Position numbers and translations under genes: made by a program. Below are positions 7,865 through 14,508 of a DNA stretch of 38,632 nt, piece by piece; the first letter of the stretch is position 1, and the number at the start of each line of letters is the position of its first letter. Below the pieces are notes generated by a model. That model was given only the letters and a program-made list of their open reading frames with translations, was not told where the DNA came from and did not search any database. Location: assembly GCF_003052605.1 (NCBI RefSeq), contig NZ_QASO01000014.1:1-38632 (forward strand). The letters are read 5' to 3'. Source of the stretch: Ectopseudomonas oleovorans (GTDB lineage: Bacteria; Pseudomonadota; Gammaproteobacteria; Pseudomonadales; Pseudomonadaceae).

Positions 7865-10224
7865 GCCCCGGCCTCCTTTGCAGGTTCCGGCTTCGGCTCG
7901 GGCTGTTTTCTCCAGTCCGGCGGTATGGCCAGCTTGTGCGCCGGAAGCTCCCCTGTTGCTGTGAATGCCTGCCTTTCGGATTCATCTAGGGCAACTAGAA
8001 AGCTGGGCTTGCCCTTTAGCCGGTCTGTTGTCGGAATCTCCACCTCAAACAACCAGCCATCAGCTAGCAGGGCATCAATGCAATGGCCGGTGGTGGTTGC
8101 GTTGCCGCCAACCTGGCTGCGTACGGCTGTCTTGTTGAGCCGCTTACCGTCCGCGAAGGCATCGGCAACCGTCGCCAGAATGCGCGCTCTCAGGGCGTCC
8201 CTGTCGCGCTCTGCGCTCTCTACCTTGGCTTGCTCTATCCGTTGCGCCCGCCCTTGCTCTGGTGGCACGGCAACTGCCCATCGAAGGGTTAGGCTTTCCT
8301 CATCCCCAAACCGATTAACTGCTGTAACCGTTCGGCTGTCGCTGTGGATTTCCAGCTCTGGCCACTTCGCTTCAAAGCGGGTTTTGCCCCGCATCAGCCA
8401 GCGTCCCTTGCTGTCCTCGTTTACCAAATACAGCACCTGATTGGCGTCTGCTTCAAACGCGCTTGCTCCACGGGCTGTAATGGCGTCAGACCGGCTAAGG
8501 TTGGCTTTTGCCGTGTGTCCTATGATCCACACGGGCAAGCCCGCAAACTGCTGTTTAAGGGCCGCAATGGCTGCGCTAGCCTCGCTGTTGTCGTTCTCGT
8601 TCTCCAGGTGGATAGTTGCGGCCAGGGTGTCGATAGCAACCAGCGGTAATAGCTCGGCTGTGTACTGCCGCCCATCGGCTCCGGTAGTGGTAACAGTCCG
8701 CGTGAAGTGTTCCCGGTAATAGCCGCCCGCTTGCACGACATACCCAGCACCAGCCCGTCGGGCTTCAACTACATGCAAACGCTCCCGGATCCTGTCGGGC
8801 ACCCCCCTACCGCCTGGCCAGTCCAGATACTCCCCGTAACCGGCGACGATACGCCCGGCCTGTGCCACGTCCTCTGTTATGTAAACAACATGCCGCCAAT
8901 GTGCCGGCGCTAATTCGTACTGGGGCGGATGCACCCCAGCAGCGGCTAGGGCAAGGGGTAGCAAGGTCGTGGTTTTGCCCACACCATGCCCGCCCGCAAT
9001 CATTACCACGCCTTCCGCAATGAAACCCGGCAGTATCCAGGCGGGCGGCTCTGGCTGTTGGCCTATGTCAACAAAGCGGGTCAGGTGGTGCGGCTCTGCT
9101 GCTGGTGCTGGTGCTGGTGCTGTTATCGCATCAACTACCGGCGGGGCATTAAACGCCTCTGCTTTGCGCTGGCGCTCCTGCTCCTGCATATGTTCGCGCT
9201 GGCGCTGCTGCTGCCCTTCGCTGTCCAGGCCCCTGGCTTCCACCTGAATCATGCGGGCAACGTCCCCGCCATACCTCAGGGCGCAAAGCACGTCCGCTGC
9301 ATCTAAGGCGTGCCCATCGTGATTGCTGGCCGATAGCGGATCCGCTGGGCCGTGATGACTGTAAACAACCTGCTTCCCGTCGCGCTCCAGCAGCTTTACG
9401 CCTGCAACCCCGCTGCTGCTGTAGGGCGACAAGTACAAGCCTTTTCCTTTGCGCTTGTAGCCGTCCTGCACCAGCAGCCCGGCCAAGGGGTAAGCCTGTA
9501 GGATCCGACCAACAATGCCGGCCTGCTCTGTCGTCAGGGGTCGGGGCCTTGCCTTAGCCTGGCTGGCTGCCTGGGCCTCAGCTTCCTGAAATTCCGCCCA
9601 GCCCCGCACCGCCTCTTGAATAAAACAGCTCTCGGCATCGTCGGGGTAAAGCCACTGCCAAGGCTCCCCCAGTTCGTTTATGACCTCATACGGGGCGTTA
9701 GCTTGCAGCTTGTTGGGGGCGTAAAAACCCTGCTGCTTGCGCGCCTGCGCCGGGTCGGCTGTGAGTGAATAGGCAATGCCTGCCGCAAGCTGGGCCGCTG
9801 TGTCGGCGTCTACTGGCGCGGCAAAGGGCACAAGCACTTTCCAGCGGGGCGCGGCTGGCTCCCCGTTCTTCTGCTGCATGTGGTGGCTGCTGGTGAAGGC
9901 CAGATAACAAACATCCAGGCCAGCGGGGCCATACAGGGTGCGAATATCTGCCCCCGTCCGGCTGTCGCTGTCGTGGTCTATGGCAATAGCTGCAAACTTG
10001 GATTGCCTGGCCGCCTCGGCTGTTTTGCGCTGGCTCTCAAACGGCGTTATCAGTGCCGCATTGCCCTTGGGGCCGATGGTTGGCCGCTCTGCCATACCCC
10101 CCAGCTCGGCTAGGGTTATGAACCGCGCCGCTGTGGTTTCGTTATGGCTGCTGAATAGGCTTAGCCTGGCTGGGTGTGGTGCCGTGCTACCGTCTGCGTA
10201 AATTGCGTGCTGTAGGGCGGTCAT
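7861..10224 (-). CDS. Primase-helicase (AEP-like primase plus RepA-like AAA+ ATPase)
   Basis: This 787-aa replication protein has two parts. The N-terminal region (about 1-190) looks like an archaeo-eukaryotic-type primase/polymerase fold: AAIAIDHDSDSRT gives the acidic D-x-D pair (83-85), TSSHH (111-115) fits the second motif, and PRWKVLVPF follows. The C-terminal region (about 395-660) is a RepA/RecA-like hexameric ATPase with Walker A GGHGVGKTTT (411-420), Walker B LVAIDTLAA (about 528-535) and the IIGHTAKANL...ARGASAFEADANQVLYL block. A winged-helix-like tail follows. Such fusions start replication in plasmids, phages and satellites by opening DNA and laying primers. The start overlaps the 104-aa gene stop (ATGA); its stop overlaps the 97-aa ORF. 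The domain calls are from motifs only. Confidence 0.85.
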   Translation of the reverse strand: MTALQHAIYADGSTAPHPARLSLFSSHNETTAARFITLAELGGMAERPTIGPKGNAALITPFESQRKTAEAARQSKFAAIAIDHDSDSRTGADIRTLYGPAGLDVCYLAFTSSHHMQQKNGEPAAPRWKVLVPFAAPVDADTAAQLAAGIAYSLTADPAQARKQQGFYAPNKLQANAPYEVINELGEPWQWLYPDDAESCFIQEAVRGWAEFQEAEAQAASQAKARPRPLTTEQAGIVGRILQAYPLAGLLVQDGYKRKGKGLYLSPYSSSGVAGVKLLERDGKQVVYSHHGPADPLSASNHDGHALDAADVLCALRYGGDVARMIQVEARGLDSEGQQQRQREHMQEQERQRKAEAFNAPPVVDAITAPAPAPAAEPHHLTRFVDIGQQPEPPAWILPGFIAEGVVMIAGGHGVGKTTTLLPLALAAAGVHPPQYELAPAHWRHVVYITEDVAQAGRIVAGYGEYLDWPGGRGVPDRIRERLHVVEARRAGAGYVVQAGGYYREHFTRTVTTTGADGRQYTAELLPLVAIDTLAATIHLENENDNSEASAAIAALKQQFAGLPVWIIGHTAKANLSRSDAITARGASAFEADANQVLYLVNEDSKGRWLMRGKTRFEAKWPELEIHSDSRTVTAVNRFGDEESLTLRWAVAVPPEQGRAQRIEQAKVESAERDRDALRARILATVADAFADGKRLNKTAVRSQVGGNATTTGHCIDALLADGWLFEVEIPTTDRLKGKPSFLVALDESERQAFTATGELPAHKLAIPPDWRKQPEPKPEPAKEAGA

Positions 10225-10535
10225 TGCAGCGCCTCCAGCAATATGCGCCGGTCGCTAGGGGTCAGGCTGTAAACCCCATACCAACTGGCCTCCCCGTCCT
10301 TCGTGGTGCAGTTCACGCGCTCGCATGGGATCTCTAAACCAAGGCGGCTGCGTAGCCTCCCTATGTAGTGGGGGCCGTTACTGGCCGGGGCTATCTTGTC
10401 GGCTACTTCACGGGGCACGCCCGCCGGGTTCTCCAGCAGGGCTAGCGCCAAGCGCATCATGCGGGGCGGTATGCTATGGTTTGACTGTGTGTTGTGGCTC
10501 TGGGCTGTCTGGTCTGGGGCCTTTTTTTTGTTCAT
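10221..10535 (-). CDS. Hypothetical protein, possible winged-helix (104 aa)
   Basis: I do not recognise this family with confidence. The 104-aa protein has a hydrophilic N-terminal tail (MNKKKAPDQTAQSHNTQSNH) and then a compact region, MMRLALALLENPAGVPREVADKIAPASNGPHYIGRLRSRLGLEI...YGVYSLTPSDRRILLEAL, which reads like a winged-helix or HTH domain. It starts 3 nt after the AlpA-like gene with GAGGG as ribosome-binding site and overlaps the primase start by ATGA, so it is part of the replication operon. A regulator or replication accessory role is a reasonable guess. Confidence 0.75.
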   Translation of the reverse strand: MNKKKAPDQTAQSHNTQSNHSIPPRMMRLALALLENPAGVPREVADKIAPASNGPHYIGRLRSRLGLEIPCERVNCTTKDGEASWYGVYSLTPSDRRILLEALQ

Positions 10536-10538
10536 TTT

Positions 10539-10763
10539 TCAGCCCTCTACGCCCAGCACACGCCTAATCTCAGCCACTGGCCAAGCTAGGCGACCATGCA
10601 CGCGAACAGGTCGAACGGGGCCGTTCTCCTTACATGCCCAGATATGGAGGGTCTGCATTTTGCGGTCTAGGTAATAGGCGGCAGCTGCCGTGCTTACTGT
10701 GGGGCGCGTTTCTTGGTCTAGCGGGGGAAAGCTGCTTGGTGTGATGGTGCTTTGCTGATGCAT
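10539..10763 (-). CDS. AlpA/excisionase-like DNA-binding protein (74 aa)
   Basis: This encodes a 74-aa protein with a MerR-type short HTH: a helix AAAYYLDRKMQTLHIWACKE, then NGPVRPVRVHGRLAWPVAEIRRVL, where the wing residues and WPVAEIRRVL resemble AlpA-like proteins and recombination directionality factors of integrated islands. In such elements this protein usually helps the integrase to excise or activates element genes. It begins after a 58-nt gap from the 143-aa gene, and a hairpin at 10768-10794 covers its likely ribosome-binding site. The 104-aa gene follows after 3 nt. Confidence 0.78.
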   Translation of the reverse strand: MHQQSTITPSSFPPLDQETRPTVSTAAAAYYLDRKMQTLHIWACKENGPVRPVRVHGRLAWPVAEIRRVLGVEG

Positions 10764-10767
10764 GATT

Positions 10768-10794
10768 GAGCCTCATAAATTTGCCTTGAGGCTC
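10768..10794 (-). promoter_or_regulatory. Inverted repeat over the AlpA-like gene start
   Basis: GAGCCTCA (10768-10775) and TGAGGCTC (10787-10794) form a perfect 8-bp stem with an 11-nt AT-rich loop. It ends 5 nt before the ATG at 10763. On the minus strand the arm nearest the gene contains the only purine-rich ribosome-binding sequence (GAGG), so an RNA hairpin would block it. As DNA it could instead be an operator for the encoded HTH protein. Confidence 0.55.
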
Positions 10795-10821
10795 CTTATT
10801 ATTCGTAGATATTTTCCAGCG

Positions 10822-11253
10822 TCACCGAAGCATTACCCCCCCAATTCTTCGGCAATCAGATATATAGGCTTCAAGCTGGCGCGTGCTGATATCGTACGTT
10901 TTTGCCGTAACTCTAAGAGCTATCGAATACGGCGTCTCACCTGCGGCTAGGTCGCCCTCTATACACCGCCGCTCTTCAGGTTCGCAGATACCGCTTAGGT
11001 CTCCTGCTTCAAGTTCTTTTTTTAAGTGCTCAAACAAAATCCAAGCAACTCGCTTTGTAAAAATTCCCTTAGGCTTCTTACCGGATTTGAATCTGTAAGT
11101 TCCATCCAGGATATCTGCCAAAAACAATGCCACTTTCGGCGGCACAGGCTCACCAGAGCGTAACGCTTCAAGCACATCCTTTTTTGTCAGCGCCCCTTCT
11201 TTTTCAAGGCTCATAATTCTGGGCCATTCACCAACCAATTCTGATATGTCCAT
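10822..11253 (-). CDS. Hypothetical protein directly downstream of the integrase (143 aa)
   Basis: This encodes a 143-aa protein that I do not recognise. The first half has EALRSGEPVPPKVALFLADILDGTYRFKSGKKPKG, and the second half has paired Cys residues (GICEPEERRC) and a helical region ending in YISDCRRIGGVMLR. The DNA is visibly richer in A and T than the genes on either side. Its ATG lies 2 nt after the integrase stop, with a strong AAGGAGG ribosome-binding site inside the integrase 3' end, so it is cotranscribed with int. Its position and composition fit a cargo or regulatory gene, but I assign no function. Confidence 0.78.
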   Translation of the reverse strand: MDISELVGEWPRIMSLEKEGALTKKDVLEALRSGEPVPPKVALFLADILDGTYRFKSGKKPKGIFTKRVAWILFEHLKKELEAGDLSGICEPEERRCIEGDLAAGETPYSIALRVTAKTYDISTRQLEAYISDCRRIGGVMLR

Positions 11254-11255
11254 GC

Positions 11256-12572
11256 TCAGGCCTCCTTGCCACCAACAACCCGCAACCCGCCGGGCTGCTG
11301 ATTGCGGTCAAAGCTGATTCCCGCCTGCTCCAGAATCCAGGCCTCAAACCGTTCGTGATGCACTCGCAACAAGTCTAGGGGGCGAACGCGGTAATGCTTT
11401 TCCGCTGTCGCGCTGGGTTTGTGCCCTTGAATCTGTGCAATAGATCCTGCCGGCAACTCCAGCCACTCGCTAAGGCTGCCAAATGAACGGCGCAAACCAT
11501 GCAGGCTTAAGCCCTCAACATTTAACACGCGGGCAAGGTCTGCCATCCGGCGGCGTGGCGGGCTGATTGGCCGGCTAGGGGTGTCACTGGAAAAAACCCA
11601 TTCCCCACGGCGCGGCAGCCCGGCTAGCAGATGCTCAACATAGGGCGTCAGGGGAATTGTTCGCGTGCCGTCCTTGCCGCCTTTGCTTTCGTCCTTGTCG
11701 CGTAGGGTGATGCTTTTCCACTGGCTGTTAACGTCCTGCCACTTTAGCGCCAGCAGTTCGCCTGGCCTTGCTCCGGTCAACAACATGGCTTGCATGTATG
11801 CAGAAATAACGGGGCTGCTCAGCCCTCGAACTGCCACAAAAAAGGCGGGCAGTTGCTCCTTAAGCAATACGTCCTGCTTGGCCTGTGGCTTGCCCAATGC
11901 CTCACGGGCAACCTTGGTGCTGGCCGGGTTCTCCTGCAACAAGGCCCCATATTCCGGCTGATTGCCGCACCACGCCAGAAAGGCCTTTAAGAGCCTCCAC
12001 CCTAGCCGCGCTGCTGTGGGTCTTACCTGGCCTTCTTGTTTCGCCCATTGCTCGATAACAGCGGGCGTCAGGTCGGCTAATCGTCTGCCCATAAAAGTAT
12101 GTAACGGGCCGGCATTGGTAGGCTTGCCCTTCTTGGTCACACCCGGCGAACGCGCCAGCCGGTCATGGTCGCGCTTGTGGTGATCTCCCCAGCGAACGGC
12201 GCGGGCCTCTGTGTAGGCTTTCCACGCCTCCGCAACCGTTACCGCCTCTGCCTCACGCCGCACCCTGGCGGCATCAGCCTGGGCAAGCTGCTGGCGCTTC
12301 TTCTCCCTGGGGTCTGCTCCCTCATCAATGAGGCGCTGCAACTCCCTGGCCTTGGCCTGGGCGTCGGCTATAGACCATGCCTCAGGACTACCAATGGTTA
12401 TGCGTAGGGTTTTGCCTTGGTAAAGGCTCTGGAACACAAAGGCGGGCTTTCCGGTCGGCGTGACTCTCAAGCCCAGCCCTGGCGCTGTGGTATCCCACAA
12501 AAAGGCCTGCTGCTTACCTGTCGGGCAACCGAACTCACTGATTCGTTTTGCCGTGAATGAAACCTTAGCCAT
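11256..12572 (-). CDS. int: Tyrosine-type site-specific integrase
   Basis: This encodes a 438-aa integrase with the DUF4102-type N-terminal arm-binding domain (FAKRISEF...GLGLRVTPTGKPAFVFQSLYQGKTLRITIG), a central SAM-like core-binding domain (about 150-250) and a C-terminal catalytic domain. The catalytic residues read as Arg in LTGARPGELLALKW, His-x-x-Arg in SLHGLRRSF, a late His in IQGHKPSATAEKHY and the nucleophile Tyr in EKHYRVRPLDL. It should catalyse insertion into and excision from tRNA-Phe. I chose the MAKVSFTAKRISEF start; an upstream in-frame ATG at 12671 would run through the arm-type repeats. It points away from attR and leads the element operon. Confidence 0.92.
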   Translation of the reverse strand: MAKVSFTAKRISEFGCPTGKQQAFLWDTTAPGLGLRVTPTGKPAFVFQSLYQGKTLRITIGSPEAWSIADAQAKARELQRLIDEGADPREKKRQQLAQADAARVRREAEAVTVAEAWKAYTEARAVRWGDHHKRDHDRLARSPGVTKKGKPTNAGPLHTFMGRRLADLTPAVIEQWAKQEGQVRPTAARLGWRLLKAFLAWCGNQPEYGALLQENPASTKVAREALGKPQAKQDVLLKEQLPAFFVAVRGLSSPVISAYMQAMLLTGARPGELLALKWQDVNSQWKSITLRDKDESKGGKDGTRTIPLTPYVEHLLAGLPRRGEWVFSSDTPSRPISPPRRRMADLARVLNVEGLSLHGLRRSFGSLSEWLELPAGSIAQIQGHKPSATAEKHYRVRPLDLLRVHHERFEAWILEQAGISFDRNQQPGGLRVVGGKEA

Positions 12573-12594
12573 GCTGGGGGGCCTCTGTCTGCCT

Positions 12595-12650
12595 CTTACA
12601 TCGCCAAGGTATGTAACGGCAAATGTAAGAGAATTTCCCGAAATGTAAGA
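12595..12650 (-). promoter_or_regulatory. Integrase promoter region with arm-type repeats
   Basis: The region holds GTAACGG...AAATGTAAGAG at 12613-12631 (the match to the left-end repeat), another AAATGTAAGA at 12641-12650 and an inverted CTTACAT at 12595-12601. They lie 23-78 bp upstream of the integrase start, so integrase binding could both build the intasome and repress its own gene. Confidence 0.5.
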
Positions 12651-12749
12651 AAACCCAATCAATGCCAGCACTGCCTAAAAAGTGCTGTAAGCCTTGATTT
12701 TGCTTGATTCTATCAATGACAAACAAGCACGGCAAAACAATAAAAAATA

Positions 12750-12799
12750 GGATTGAAAATCCCCGTGTCGGCGGTTCGATTCCGTCCCTGGGCACCATA
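12750..12799 (+). repeat. attR of the 6.3-kb element: tRNA-Phe 3' copy
   Basis: Perfect copy of 6406-6455. It holds only the part from the 3' anticodon side to CCA, so it is not a tRNA gene. It was probably also the left boundary of the older island, whose integrase gene begins 170 bp further on. Confidence 0.93.
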
Positions 12800-12840
12800 C
12801 ATAGTTTTCAGGCATTGCCTAAACCGCCTGAAAGCCCCGA

Positions 12841-12868
12841 AAAACCGGCCTCTGAGCCGGTTTTTTAT
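12841..12868 (+). terminator. Rho-independent terminator
   Basis: AAAACCGGC (12841-12849) pairs with GCCGGTTTT (12856-12864), with a 6-nt loop and a T run. It was probably the tRNA-Phe terminator of the older island before the 6.3-kb element arrived. It now stands just outside attR. Confidence 0.8.
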
Positions 12869-12906
12869 TGCCTGCAATTCCCTACCCCACCCTTGCAAGC
12901 CCAAAG

Positions 12907-12932
12907 TTTGGGGGCATTGTTGGGGGCATCGC
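12907..12932 (+). repeat. Arm-type repeat of the older island, left
   Basis: Two tandem TTGGGGGCAT units lie between the tRNA copy and the integrase gene. The same double unit with three base differences stands at 18049-18075. The pattern fits P4-type integrase arm sites. Confidence 0.55.
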
Positions 12933-12971
12933 CGGTTCGGTCATCTCTGACGCCCCCACGAAGGTGTCCGC

Positions 12972-14100
12972 ATGCCCCGCCAAGCCACACCTCTGACTGA
13001 CTCCACCATCAAGACAGCCAGACCCAAGGAAAAACCCTACAAGCTCACAGACGGCCAAGGCCTCTACCTAGACATAAAACCGAACGGCTCCAAGCTGTGG
13101 CGTTTCAAGTACAGGTTCGGCGGCAGGGAAATGACCCCCGTTATCTCTTGGCGCCTATCCTATCCCGACCTGTCCCTGGTTAAAGCACGCCTACGGCGCA
13201 CCGAAGCACGAGCCATGCTCGCCGAAGGCCTAGACCCAGGAGCACAAAAGAAGGCCGCCAAGCAGGCACAGAAGACCGAGAGCCTGACTTTCGAGACAGT
13301 CAGCCGCGAGTGGTTCGCCTATAACGCCCCGCGCTGGGCCGACAGCACAGCCTACAAGGCCAAGCTGTACCTGGAGAACGACTTACTGCCCAGCATCGGC
13401 TCCCGCCCCATTGCAGCCATCACCCGCCCGGAACTGGTTGACCTAGTGCGCAAGGTCGAATCGCGCGGCACACTGAATGCCGCCGGCAAGATTCGCCAAT
13501 GGCTGCACCAGATATTCCGTTATGGCCTGGCCCGTGGCGTGGTCGAGAACAACCCAGCCACCGACCTGGACGTAGTGGCAGCTCCGCCCAAAGCGGCACG
13601 CCATCATCCGCATGTGCCATTCGCCGAACTGCCCAAGCTGCTGGAGCAGTTGGACGCCGCCAAGCTAAACGCACTGACCCGCTGGGCCACTCGCCTGCTG
13701 ATCCTGACTGCTGCGCGCCCTAGTGAGCTGCGCGCCGTCCCCTGGGCAGAGTTTGACCTTGAGGCTGCGACCTGGACGACTCCCAAGGAGCGTATGAAGG
13801 CTCGTCGCCCGCACGTAGTGCCACTACCCCGCCAGGCCGTCGCCATCCTGCGCCAGCTTCAAGAAGTCACTGGACGCTATGACCTGGTGTTCCCTGGCCA
13901 GCAGAACGCCGAACGCCCGATGAGCGAGAACACCATCAACAAAGCCCTGCGCCTGATGGGCTACGAAGGCCGGCAGACCGGTCACGGGTTCCGCCACCTA
14001 CCTACTGAGCACCGAGCTGAACGGCCGAGGCTACAACCGCGACTGGATCGAGCGCCAGCTTGCGCACGGCGACGCCGACGAAATCCGCGACACCTACCAG
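12972..14100 (+). pseudogene. P4-type tyrosine integrase, frameshifted and 3'-truncated
   Basis: The reading frame starts MPRQATPLTDSTIKTARPKEK with the DUF4102 domain (DGQGLYLDIKPNGSKLWRFKYRFGG is split across the usual motif) and continues through the core-binding domain and the catalytic Arg (LTAARPSELRAVPW). At the HGFRH motif the frame is lost: CCTA is present twice in tandem (13997-14000 and 14001-14004), where one copy would give GFRHLLSTELNGRGYNRDWIERQLAHGDADEIRDTY. After that Tyr motif the expected NHAAYLEQRR tail is missing, and homology ends near 14100. Two lesions are therefore visible: a 4-bp duplication and a 3' deletion or fusion. The 377-aa frameshift product is unlikely to recombine DNA. 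Confidence 0.85.
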
Positions 14101-14508
14101 GCTAGCCGAGGTGGCGCATCGACCGCTCATGACTACTGCATGGAGCTGCTTCTTACCACATGCCATCTCGGCGGCCAGCGACACTGGTTCGCCTGCCCAG
14201 ACTGCTGCAGGCGGGCCGCAATCCTGTACTTGCTCCCCGCCACGGAACGATTCACCTGCCGGCTGTGCGCAGGGCTCAACTACGCCAGCCAGCAGCAATC
14301 TCGCGAGGACACGCTCATTGATCGGGCACACAAGCTGCGGGCTCGGCTTGGATGCACTGGCGGGCTGTTCAGACCCTCGCTGAGCGAGTTGAAAAAGCCC
14401 AGGTATATGCGCTGGCCCAAGTTCTGGGAGACCTTGCACCAACTGAATTACTTGGAGCAGCAGGTTGTAGCGGAAATGTGCGCCAGCCTCAATCTGCCGC
14501 CACCCTGA
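14101..14508 (+). pseudogene. C-terminal fragment of a zinc-ribbon protein fused to the integrase end
   Basis: In the restored integrase frame the sequence continues without a stop into a different protein: TAHDYCMELLLTTCHLGGQRHWFACPDCCRRAAILYLL...FTCRLCAGLNYASQQ...DRAHKLRARLG. The two CxxC pairs (CPDC, CRLC) form a zinc ribbon, and the ending resembles a family of uncharacterised island and phage proteins that I remember only as hypothetical. The N-terminal part of that family is absent, so this is a remnant joined to int by deletion. An internal ATG at 14140 could still give a 122-aa protein. Its stop overlaps the 3' end of the convergent MmeI-like gene by about 20 bp. Confidence 0.7.

Larger units (their letters stand above)
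6456..12799 (-). mobile_element. 6.3-kb integrative element at tRNA-Phe
   Basis: The element lies between two perfect 50-bp copies of the tRNA-Phe 3' half. It carries eight minus-strand ORFs in one direction, nearly all touching or overlapping: integrase, 143-aa unknown, AlpA-like protein, 104-aa unknown, primase-helicase, 97-aa ORF, DUF5681 protein and 179-aa unknown. It has matching integrase arm-type repeats at both ends, iteron-like repeats beside the primase gene, and a terminator at the end of the operon. I see no capsid, tail, relaxase, transfer or resistance genes. A phage-satellite-like or mobilisable replicating element is the best inference. It appears intact and may still excise. 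Confidence 0.88.

Noticed and set aside
12750..12797. Second tRNA-Phe gene
   Set aside because: Only the 3' anticodon side, T arm and acceptor end are present. The 5' half and promoter are missing, so it is an att copy.
6456..12799. Complete prophage
   Set aside because: There are no capsid, portal, tail, lysis or terminase large-subunit genes in 6.3 kb.
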